Below are positions 1 through 6,858 of a stretch of DNA of 64,000 bases, one piece after another. The stretch is taken from positions 1 through 64,000 of the forward strand of contig JAFRYZ010000064.1 of assembly GCA_017442825.1 (NCBI GenBank), given 5' to 3'. The translations under genes were made by a program, and so were the position numbers. Source of the DNA: Prevotella sp. GTDB taxonomy: Bacteria; Bacteroidota; Bacteroidia; Bacteroidales; Bacteroidaceae. Every line of letters starts with the position of its first letter. The stretch's first letter is position 1. Under the pieces are notes generated by a model, which searched no databases, had not been told where the DNA came from, and saw nothing but the letters and a program-made list of their open reading frames with translations.

Positions 1-39
1 CTCTAAGTTTGCAGCGTCTAAGAAAAAGATAGATTTTTT

Positions 40-71
40 TTTGCTTAGTAAGGTTCGATTCCCTACCTTTG
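40..71 (+). promoter_or_regulatory. Promoter for the IS110 non-coding RNA
   Basis: TTTG at 40-43 and TACCTTTG at 64-71 are separated by 20 bases, a full match to the Bacteroidetes -33/-7 consensus. Transcription would start near 75-78, just before the structured segment and about 180 bases ahead of the transposase start, so it drives the RNA and could read into the transposase. Confidence 0.75.
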
Positions 72-77
72 TTGTAA

Positions 78-224
78 GAAGGAGGAATCGACCTGCTGGA
101 GAGGGAAACTCAGGATTACACAGGGACAAGCCCATAATCCGTATCAGTCCTCCCAGCCACGTTGCAAGCTCTGATAGAATGATAACGGCTTCGAGCCTAA
201 TTAGAGTGTAGAGTCAATGCAACT
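78..224 (+). ncRNA. Candidate IS110 bridge RNA (seekRNA)
   Basis: The segment folds into two domains. Domain 1 closes by GGAGGA (81-86) with TCCTCC (148-153) and holds an inner stem GGATTA (113-118) with TAATCC (135-140) around a 16-nt loop. Domain 2 closes by GTTGCA (161-166) with TGCAAC (218-223), has a second stem 169-175 with 200-206 (one G-U pair), and is capped by GGCT-TCG-AGCC (187-197). Two internal-loop domains upstream of an IS110 transposase match the target- and donor-binding loops of bridge RNAs. The 3' end is inferred. Confidence 0.65.
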
Positions 225-254
225 ATGCCGATTCCTTTTAAACGGTACAAAAGT

Positions 255-1295
255 ATGAAAAAAATCTTTATCGGCATCGATTTTTCCAAGGAAAAGTTTG
301 ATGCGACGGTCATCAAGGCCGAGGGAGTCGAGGAGCGTGCAGAGAGACAGCACGAAGTGTTTGACAACAAGGTAAGCGGTTTCCGCCGCCTTCTCAGATG
401 GGTGAAGTCCGTTGCTGATGAGCCTGATGCAGGGCTCTGGCTGTTCTGTGGAGAGAACACAGGCGGCTACAGCAGGGCGCTGTGCAACTACCTCTATGGA
501 AGCGGCTACGACATGTGGCTGGAGAATGCGCTGAGTATCAAGCGGAGCTATGCCCTGCAGCGTGTCAAAAGTGACAAAGCTGACGCTGGTGTTATCGCAG
601 AGTACGCCATGCGAAACTACGATCAGATGCGCTTGTATAAGCCTCTGGGAAATAACCTGGAGCGTTTGCGTGAAGTGTTCCTCTACCGCCACAACCTTGT
701 CAAGACGAAGGCCTCCATGACCACGAGAAGGGGTGAAAAGAAACTGACCCAGGAGAAATCCGACATCAGCCGTTTCATGGCACAGAGCAGTAGACACCTC
801 ATCAGTGAGTTCAACAAGAAGATTGCGGAATGCGACAGGAGAATACAGGAAATCATTGCCGGGGACGAAGACCTGCGCAGGAACTTCGAGATCATCACCT
901 CCGTGCCTGGTGTGGGAACGCAGAACGCGGTCTGCCTGATGGTGTACACGGATAACTTCGGGCGGTTTGACTATAACTCACGAAAGATTGCCTGCTATTA
1001 TGGCGTGGCTCCGTTTGGAAGACGATCCGGAACCAGTGTGAACACACCCCCGCATGTAAGTCCGTTCGCCAACAAACTCATCAAGGCACTGCTGACACAG
1101 GCCGCGCTGGCATCGGTCAATTTCTGTCCGCAGATGGCTGTCTACTACAGAAGGCTTGTCGATGCGGGAAAGAAGAAGCCTGTGGCGGTCAATAACGTAA
1201 AAAATAAACTGCTGCACATCATTACAGCTATGATTAGAAAAGGAGAAAGATACAACCCGGATCACGACTATTATGCAGCACTAAAGGTGGCATGA
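255..1295 (+). CDS. IS110 family transposase (DEDD recombinase)
   Basis: Recombinase of the IS110 family, which inserts and excises the element with RNA guidance. Numbered from Met at 255, the N-terminal RuvC-like domain begins with IGIDFSKEK (Asp9, first catalytic acid). Further acidic motifs are the Glu of LFCGENTGG and the Asp in KSDKADAG. The C-terminal Transposase_20 domain carries SVPGVGTQNA and YYGVAPFGRRSGTSV, with the serine region used as nucleophile. The length of about 346 residues is normal. An upstream ATG at 225 would add ten residues, but it overlaps the end of the candidate bridge RNA and MKKIFIGID is the usual family start. The frame is intact, so the element may be active. 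Confidence 0.93.
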   Translation: MKKIFIGIDFSKEKFDATVIKAEGVEERAERQHEVFDNKVSGFRRLLRWVKSVADEPDAGLWLFCGENTGGYSRALCNYLYGSGYDMWLENALSIKRSYALQRVKSDKADAGVIAEYAMRNYDQMRLYKPLGNNLERLREVFLYRHNLVKTKASMTTRRGEKKLTQEKSDISRFMAQSSRHLISEFNKKIAECDRRIQEIIAGDEDLRRNFEIITSVPGVGTQNAVCLMVYTDNFGRFDYNSRKIACYYGVAPFGRRSGTSVNTPPHVSPFANKLIKALLTQAALASVNFCPQMAVYYRRLVDAGKKKPVAVNNVKNKLLHIITAMIRKGERYNPDHDYYAALKVA

Positions 1296-1343
1296 AGGTC
1301 AAAGTGTTAAAAATATAGTTAAAACGAAAAATATATTAGGAAT

Positions 1344-2081
1344 TTAACATAGAATGCGGTAGGTACCAGACGCAGGTCCAGTAGGATTGGTCTGGGGAAC
1401 GTTGCCGTAACTACCATACCAGTCCTGACAGAATTCCCAGAGATTGCCGCTCATATCGTAGAGACCTAATTCGTTTGGTGCCTTTGTTCCCACAACATGA
1501 GTTCCATCCTCAGAGTTGCTTCCATACCATGCAACAGCATCGATATCATTGCTGCCACAGTACTTATAGCCTTTTGACTTCGTACCTCCACGGGCAGCGA
1601 ACTCCCATTCTGATTCTGTAGGAAGGCGAAAGTACTGCCCCGTCAGCGTCCGCAACTTTGTGATAAACGTCTGACAATCGTCCCATGAAATAGACTCAAC
1701 AGGCAACTTCCCTGTACTGCGGAAAGAAGAAGGATTGCTGCCCATTACTGCCTGCCAAAGATCTTGTGTCACCTCTGTCTCTCCAATGTAATAGTCGGAC
1801 AGCGTCACTTGATGAGCGGGCTTCTCATCATCCTCAGCATCGCTTACCTGTTCTGAAGTTGCTCCCATCTGGAAAGTGCCGCCCTTCACCTTTATCATTT
1901 TAAAGGAAACGCCATTGACTACATAATTAACGGCATCGTCATTGTTTCCACCATTATTACCGCCATTGGGAATGTCATCACCATCACCACCACACGAAAC
2001 GATGGTGAGACTAAAAATAGCTAACATAGCTAATGCCATCAACTTCGAATACTTTTTCATGTTCTTTTTGGTTTTAATCAT
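1344..2081 (-). pseudogene. Formylglycine-generating-enzyme-like (SUMF1/FGE) lipoprotein, 3' end removed by IS110
   Basis: The N-terminus is a lipoprotein signal: basic residues, a hydrophobic stretch, then SLTIVSC with Cys as the lipidation site, followed by a Gly/Asp/Asn-rich tether. The rest is an FGE-sulfatase domain starting FKMIKVKGGTFQMGATSEQ and including PAHQVTLSDYYIGETEVTQ, WDDCQTF, LPTESEWEFAARGG and MSGNLWEFCQDWYG. The reading ends at GPASGTYRIL plus Cys and stop. Family members continue there with RGGSW and a C-terminal GFR block, which are missing. The break coincides with the right end of the IS110 element, so the gene is judged interrupted. Such secreted FGE-fold proteins are often not true sulfatase activators; the original role is unknown. 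Met at 2060 is an alternative start. Confidence 0.8.
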
Positions 2082-2431
2082 TTGAATATTAGGTTTTTGA
2101 AATCCGTTCTTTGAAAAATCATACTAAGAAAACAACTTGGCTTAAACTTCGTTTCTTCATTTAATATAGTGCAAAAATACAACTTTCATTTCAATGATTA
2201 ACCGTTTTTACAAAAATTTTATTTATATATATATGGAAAAACGTTGCCGATAGCGCTCTATTTATGCATGAAGTCATTTTATAAACACAACAGCTGCATA
2301 TCTTATGCAAAGAAAATAACATGTCTTTTATTTTGCTTTGTCTTTGATTTACACTACCTTTGCACGCAAATGCGTGCGAAACAGCGTAATAGCATGTTTT
2401 TTTTTCAACTTGATTTAAACGTTTAAAGAAG
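2082..2431. other. 350-bp divergent intergenic region
   Basis: AT-rich spacer between the lipoprotein gene (minus) and the aminotransferase (plus). A minus-strand -7 match, TATTTTTG (complement of 2172-2179), lies about 90 bases upstream of the lipoprotein start without a clear -33 element. The plus-strand promoter is listed separately. No RNA gene or further ORF was recognised. Confidence 0.5.
2332..2377 (+). promoter_or_regulatory. Aminotransferase promoter with a palindrome at the start site
   Basis: TTTG (2332-2335), 19 bases, TACCTTTG (2355-2362). The expected start point lies inside the perfect inverted repeat GCACGC-AAAT-GCGTGC (2362-2377), which could be an operator or a 5'-end hairpin on the transcript. 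Confidence 0.75.
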
Positions 2432-3640
2432 ATGCCTGAGATATCAATACGCGGACTTGAAATGCCGGAGTCACCCATTAGGAAACTTGCTCCGCTGGCT
2501 GCTGCAGCAAAGAAAAGGGGGACAAAGGTTTATCACTTGAACATCGGTCAGCCTGACTTACCTACGCCAAAATGCGGATTGGATGCCTTGAAGAGTATCG
2601 ACCGTGATGTATTGGAGTATTCGCCAAGTCAAGGTTATTTGAGTTACAGAGAGAAGTTGGTGGGATATTATGCAAAATATAATATCAACGTGACTGCCGA
2701 TGACATCATCATCACCAGTGGCGGCTCAGAAGCGGTGCTGTTTGCCTTCATGAGTTGTCTGAATCCTGGTGACGAGATTATCGTTCCGGAACCTGCCTAT
2801 GCCAACTATATGGCGTTTGCCATTTCTGCCGGAGCCAAGATTCGTACCATTGCAACAACGATAGACGAAGGTTTCTCGCTGCCAAAGGTTGAAAAGTTTG
2901 AAGAACTCATCAACGAGCGTACGCGAGCCATTATGATTTGCAATCCGAACAACCCGACGGGCTATCTTTATACACGCAGGGAAATGAATCAGATTCGCGA
3001 CTTGGTCAAGAAATATGATTTGTATTTGTTCTCCGACGAAGTCTATCGCGAATATATCTACACGGGCTCACCGTATATTTCAGCCTGCCACTTGGAAGGT
3101 ATCGAACAAAACGTAGTACTTATCGACTCGGTGTCGAAAAGATATTCGGAGTGTGGTATCCGTGTAGGAGCCTTGATAACGAAAAACGTCGCCATCAGAA
3201 AGGCCGTGATGAAATTCTGTCAGGCTCGCCTCTCCCCTCCCCTTATCGGTCAGATTGTAGCAGAAGCATCGTTGGATGCACCTGAAGAATACTATCGTGA
3301 TGTGTATGACGAATACGTAGAGCGCCGTAAATGTTTGATTGACGGACTGAACCGCATTCCTGGTGTCTATTCTCCTATTCCCATGGGTGCTTTCTATACG
3401 GTGGCAAAACTGCCTGTTGATGACAGTGAGAAGTTTTGCCGCTGGTGTCTGGAGGAATTCAGTTACGAGGGCGAGACGGTAATGATGGCACCAGCTGCAG
3501 GTTTCTACACCACACCCGGTGCGGGTGTCAACCAAGTGCGTATCGCCTATGTGCTGAAGAAAAAAGATTTGGAGCGTGCGCTCTTGGTCTTGCGTAAGGC
3601 TTTGGAGGAATATCCTGGACGCGTTGAGGAGAATTCTTAA
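2432..3640 (+). CDS. PLP-dependent aminotransferase, class I/II (aspartate-aminotransferase-like)
   Basis: Fold-type I aminotransferase of 402 residues, the usual length for the family. The cofactor-binding lysine is K236 in the motif DSVSKRYSECGIRVG. Also visible are the substrate/PLP motifs NPNNPTGYLYT and FSDEVYREYIY, and a C-terminal arginine in NQVRIAYVL. The N-terminus MPEISIRGLEMPESPIRKL is typical of the Bacteroidetes subgroup annotated as aspartate aminotransferase; substrate preference cannot be read from sequence. It has its own strong promoter. The stop codon runs directly into a heptamer array that ends at the start codon of the next gene, so the two genes may be co-transcribed across the array. 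Confidence 0.9.
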   Translation: MPEISIRGLEMPESPIRKLAPLAAAAKKRGTKVYHLNIGQPDLPTPKCGLDALKSIDRDVLEYSPSQGYLSYREKLVGYYAKYNINVTADDIIITSGGSEAVLFAFMSCLNPGDEIIVPEPAYANYMAFAISAGAKIRTIATTIDEGFSLPKVEKFEELINERTRAIMICNPNNPTGYLYTRREMNQIRDLVKKYDLYLFSDEVYREYIYTGSPYISACHLEGIEQNVVLIDSVSKRYSECGIRVGALITKNVAIRKAVMKFCQARLSPPLIGQIVAEASLDAPEEYYRDVYDEYVERRKCLIDGLNRIPGVYSPIPMGAFYTVAKLPVDDSEKFCRWCLEEFSYEGETVMMAPAAGFYTTPGAGVNQVRIAYVLKKKDLERALLVLRKALEEYPGRVEENS

Positions 3641-3714
3641 TTCACAATTGACAATTGACAATTCATAATTCACAATTCACAATTCATAATTGACAATTCA
3701 TAATTAAAAATTGA
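3639..3714. repeat. AATTNNN heptamer array filling the gap
   Basis: Eleven consecutive 7-base units (AATTCAC, AATTGAC, AATTGAC, AATTCAT and so on) begin on the last two bases of the aminotransferase stop codon and run, without a phase break, to the start codon of the permease. It is the only sequence between the two genes. Confidence 0.9.
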
Positions 3715-4962
3715 ATGTCGTTTCCTCTTTTTCTTGCACGGAAGATATATGCCAGCGATGCCGATAAGAATATGGTGTCGCGACCTGCTGTACGCATAGC
3801 TACGATGGGTGTAGCTGTGGGTTTGGCGGTGATGATTATCAGCGTATGCGTGGTATTGGGATTCAAACACACAATTCGTGACAAGGTTATCGGATTTGGC
3901 AGCCATATTACTGTTGCAGATTATATGACGATGCAGACTGCTGAACAGTATCCCATACAGATGGGAGACTCTATGATGAGGGTTCTGCGAGGCATCGAGG
4001 GAGTGAAGCACGTGCAACGCTATGCTTTGAAACAGGGAATCTTGAAAACCGACGATGATTTTCTTGGTGTGATGCTCAAAGGAGTTGGTCCAGACTACGA
4101 TTCAACCTTTATCCACAAGAATCTGATAGCTGGGCGAATCCCCCTTTTCTCAGAAAAGAAAAGTCAGCAGAAACTAGTCATTTCACAAACTATGGCAGAC
4201 AAACTGAAGCTAAAATGCGGTGACAGGGTGTTTGCCTACTTCATCAACAACGAGGGTGTTAGAACACGCCGTTTCTCCATCGAAGGTATTTACCAAACCA
4301 ACTTACAACAATATGACGAATCGGTGTGCCTGACGGACATCTACACCGTAAACAAACTGAACGGATGGGAACCCGATCAATATAGCGGTGCAGAACTGAC
4401 CGTGAATAACTTCAACAACCTGGACGAAACGGCACATCATATTATAAATAAGGTGAACCGCACCGAAGACCGATATGGTGGCACCTATTCGGCTCAAACG
4501 GTGACAGAAATGAATCCACAGATATTCTCTTGGCTCGACTTGATGGACCTGAACGTGTGGATGATTCTCGCGCTGATGGTAGCCGTTGCGGGTGTGACCA
4601 TGATCTCAGGACTACTTATCATTATTCTTGAACGTACCCAAATGATTGGTATTCTCAAGGCCCTCGGTTCACGCAACAGACAGATTCGCCACACATTCCT
4701 CTGGCTTGCTGTCTTCATCATCAGCAAAGGACTCTTCATAGGCAACATTCTGGGCTTGGGACTCATCATTCTTCAGCATTATACGGGTTTGGTGAAGCTT
4801 GAACCATCTAAATATTATGTAGCCACCGTTCCTGTTGAATTGAATATACCTTTTATTATTGCTTTGAACGTTGCCACATTGGTAATCTGTATTTTAGTAC
4901 TCATTGCACCCAGCTATCTCATTTCCCACATCCATCCTGCAAAATCTATATCTTATGAATAA
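3715..4962 (+). CDS. FtsX/LolE-type ABC transporter permease
   Basis: Inner-membrane permease subunit of 415 residues in the MacB/LolCE/FtsX superfamily. The order is: N-terminal membrane helix (about residues 20-45, TMGVAVGLAVMIISVCVVLG), a large periplasmic MacB-type domain (about 50-270), then three C-terminal helices (about 275-305, 325-350 and 370-395). Conserved phrases include GILKALGSRNRQIRHTFLWL and SYLISHIHPAKSISYE, the latter typical of LolC/LolE ends. The best guess is a lipoprotein-release or related export permease. No ATPase gene adjoins it, so the partner must be encoded elsewhere. It is separated from the preceding gene only by a heptamer array. Confidence 0.85.
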   Translation: MSFPLFLARKIYASDADKNMVSRPAVRIATMGVAVGLAVMIISVCVVLGFKHTIRDKVIGFGSHITVADYMTMQTAEQYPIQMGDSMMRVLRGIEGVKHVQRYALKQGILKTDDDFLGVMLKGVGPDYDSTFIHKNLIAGRIPLFSEKKSQQKLVISQTMADKLKLKCGDRVFAYFINNEGVRTRRFSIEGIYQTNLQQYDESVCLTDIYTVNKLNGWEPDQYSGAELTVNNFNNLDETAHHIINKVNRTEDRYGGTYSAQTVTEMNPQIFSWLDLMDLNVWMILALMVAVAGVTMISGLLIIILERTQMIGILKALGSRNRQIRHTFLWLAVFIISKGLFIGNILGLGLIILQHYTGLVKLEPSKYYVATVPVELNIPFIIALNVATLVICILVLIAPSYLISHIHPAKSISYE

Positions 4963-5016
4963 ATAGAGGGAGAATGTAGATGAACCAAGAGGAAAAGGAG
5001 TGATTTCTACAAAAAA

Positions 5017-5082
5017 TGCACAAAAGTTTTGGTTTTGTGCAAACAACACATTACCTTTGCACAAATTTTAGAAAAATGTGCA
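5017..5082 (+). promoter_or_regulatory. Ligase 1 promoter with four TGCACA/TGTGCA half-sites
   Basis: Core promoter: TTTG (5028-5031), 20 bases, TACCTTTG (5052-5059). Half-sites TGCACA, TGTGCA, TGCACA and TGTGCA begin at 5017, 5036, 5058 and 5077, giving spacings of 19, 22 and 19. They form two inverted pairs, one bracketing the -33 element and one starting in the -7 element and ending past the start point. The same layout recurs at 6793-6858. Because the promoter sits here, the ATG at 5016 cannot be the start codon. Confidence 0.75.
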
Positions 5083-5087
5083 AAAAG

Positions 5088-6752
5088 ATGGAGACGATTC
5101 CAAGTTTCAACTCTTACATACAGAACACCATTAAGACAAATTGGGATAAAGATGCGCTAACAGACTATAAGGGTGCAACATTGCAATTTCATGATGTTGC
5201 CCGCAAGATAGAAAAGCTGCATATTCTTTTTGAAAACAGTGGCGTTGAGAAAGGTGACAAGATAGCTCTTTGTGGAAGAAACAGCAGCAATTGGGCTGTG
5301 GCATTCCTCGCGACGCTAACCTACGGAGCCGTAGCCGTTCCTATACAACATGAGTTTACTGCGGAACAGATTCACCACATCGTAAACCACTCGGAATCGA
5401 AACTGCTTTTTGTAGGTGATGTGGTGGCCACAGCTATCGTCCCCGACGAAATGCCTGGTTTGGAAGGAATTGTCTATATTCCGGACTATTCGCTTGTAGT
5501 TTCCCGTTCCGAGAAACTTACATACGCCCGCGAGAATCTCAATGCCATATTTGGTAAAAAGTATCCCAAATACTTCCATCAGGAGCACGTCAACTATCAT
5601 ACGGACAATCCGGAAGAGTTGGCACTCATCAACTACACGAGTGGCACGACAGGATACTCTAAAGGAGTCATGCTGCCCTACCGCACACTTTGGGGGAACT
5701 TGAACTTTTGTCTTACTCACTTGGGCGATCGCCTGCCTGATAACGGCAACATGGTATGTATTTTGCCTATGGCGCACATGTATGGTATGGCTATCGAATT
5801 CATTTTCGGATTCTGCAAAGGATTTCATCTGTATTTCCTCACACGTCTGCCGAGTCCGTCGCTCATTGCCGAAGCGTTCGCCGAGGTAAAGCCTGTACTC
5901 ATTGTTGCTGTACCCCTAATTATCGACAAAATCATCCGGAAACGCGTTTTCCCCATCGTTCAGACAAGCCGCGTGAGACTGCTACTCAGTATGCCTGTCA
6001 TCAGTAAGAAGGTGAAGCAAAAGATTTGCGAACAGGTCATCAATGTCTTTGGAGGAAAAATGTATGAAATCATTGTTGGAGGTGCTGCCCTCAACAAAGA
6101 AGTTGAAGCATTCCTCAAGGCGATAGAGTTCCCCATTACCGTAGGCTATGGCACCACAGAATGTGCACCGCTGATTTCCTACAGCGATTACCATGATTTC
6201 GTTGTCCAGTCGTGCGGAACTGCCGTTGACGGTATGGAAGTTAAAATCGTCAGCAACGACCCTGAGAACATTCCTGGAGAAATCATAACGCGAGGCACCA
6301 ACGTAATGGTGGGCTACTATAAGAACCCAGAAGCAACGTCAAAAGCCATTGATGAAGAAGGATGGTATCATACCGGTGATTTAGCAACAATGGATGCTGA
6401 TGGACGCATATTCATACGCGGACGCATCAAAAACATGTTGCTTGGAGGCAACGGACAGAATGTTTATCCCGAAGAAATCGAAGATAAACTCAACTCGATG
6501 GCAATGGTCAGCGAAAGTATTATCGTTCAACGAGGTGAAAAACTCGTCGCCCTCATTCATCCTGACAGTGAGGAAGTGAAGTCAATGGGCTTTACCGAAC
6601 AAGACCTTCAGGAAATCATGGAGCAAAACCGCCAGGAACTCAACAAACAGATTCCTCCTTTCTGCAAGATTTCTTCCTTTGAAATCCACATGGAAGAATT
6701 TGCAAAAACACCCAAAAAGAGCATTAAACGATACCTATATCAAGAAGCATAG
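5088..6752 (+). CDS. AMP-dependent acyl-CoA synthetase/ligase, paralogue 1
   Basis: ANL-superfamily enzyme that activates a carboxylic acid, probably a long-chain fatty acid, with ATP to an acyl-adenylate and then usually a CoA thioester. Motifs: P-loop-like NYTSGTTGYSKGVMLPYR, the adenine-binding YGTTECAPLISY, hinge GWYHTGDLATMD, and the C-terminal catalytic lysine near KTPKKSIKRYLY. The start at 5088 (METIPSF) is chosen because it aligns with the start of the paralogue downstream and lies after the promoter; 5076 is possible. It is followed by a close paralogue in tandem, each with its own matching operator-promoter. Acyl chain length and cellular role cannot be told from sequence. Confidence 0.9.
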   Translation: METIPSFNSYIQNTIKTNWDKDALTDYKGATLQFHDVARKIEKLHILFENSGVEKGDKIALCGRNSSNWAVAFLATLTYGAVAVPIQHEFTAEQIHHIVNHSESKLLFVGDVVATAIVPDEMPGLEGIVYIPDYSLVVSRSEKLTYARENLNAIFGKKYPKYFHQEHVNYHTDNPEELALINYTSGTTGYSKGVMLPYRTLWGNLNFCLTHLGDRLPDNGNMVCILPMAHMYGMAIEFIFGFCKGFHLYFLTRLPSPSLIAEAFAEVKPVLIVAVPLIIDKIIRKRVFPIVQTSRVRLLLSMPVISKKVKQKICEQVINVFGGKMYEIIVGGAALNKEVEAFLKAIEFPITVGYGTTECAPLISYSDYHDFVVQSCGTAVDGMEVKIVSNDPENIPGEIITRGTNVMVGYYKNPEATSKAIDEEGWYHTGDLATMDADGRIFIRGRIKNMLLGGNGQNVYPEEIEDKLNSMAMVSESIIVQRGEKLVALIHPDSEEVKSMGFTEQDLQEIMEQNRQELNKQIPPFCKISSFEIHMEEFAKTPKKSIKRYLYQEA

Positions 6753-6792
6753 TGCACTTTCTGCTCTTTTATGAGCCTACACCACCAAAAAA

Positions 6793-6858
6793 TGCACATT
6801 TTTTTTGGAAATGTGCAAAGAACACTTTACCTTTGCACAAAAATTTGGAATTTGTGCA
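6793..6858 (+). promoter_or_regulatory. Ligase 2 promoter with four TGCACA/TGTGCA half-sites
   Basis: Core promoter: TTTG (6804-6807), 20 bases, TACCTTTG (6828-6835). Half-sites begin at 6793, 6812, 6834 and 6853, again spaced 19, 22 and 19, in the same orientations as at 5017-5082. The bases between the half-sites differ clearly from the first copy. Confidence 0.75.

Larger units (their letters stand above)
1..1350 (+). mobile_element. IS110-family insertion sequence (left end at or beyond window edge)
   Basis: One DEDD transposase gene is preceded by a structured non-coding stretch of about 220 bases and followed by a short right end, the layout of IS110-group elements. The right junction is placed near 1350 because the minus-strand lipoprotein gene reads as a normal family member up to about 1350-1356 and then stops. 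The left boundary is not resolved; base 1 may be near the left end. No target duplication can be assessed, and IS110 elements usually make none. Confidence 0.8.

Noticed and set aside
201-797. Minus-strand frame opposite the IS110 transposase
   Set aside because: Overlaps the transposase completely and lacks any recognisable domain.
5016-5075. Longer N-terminus of ligase 1 starting at 5016 (and of ligase 2 at 6805)
   Set aside because: Both would begin at or before the promoter core and read through half-sites; the two proteins align only from 5088 and 6859.
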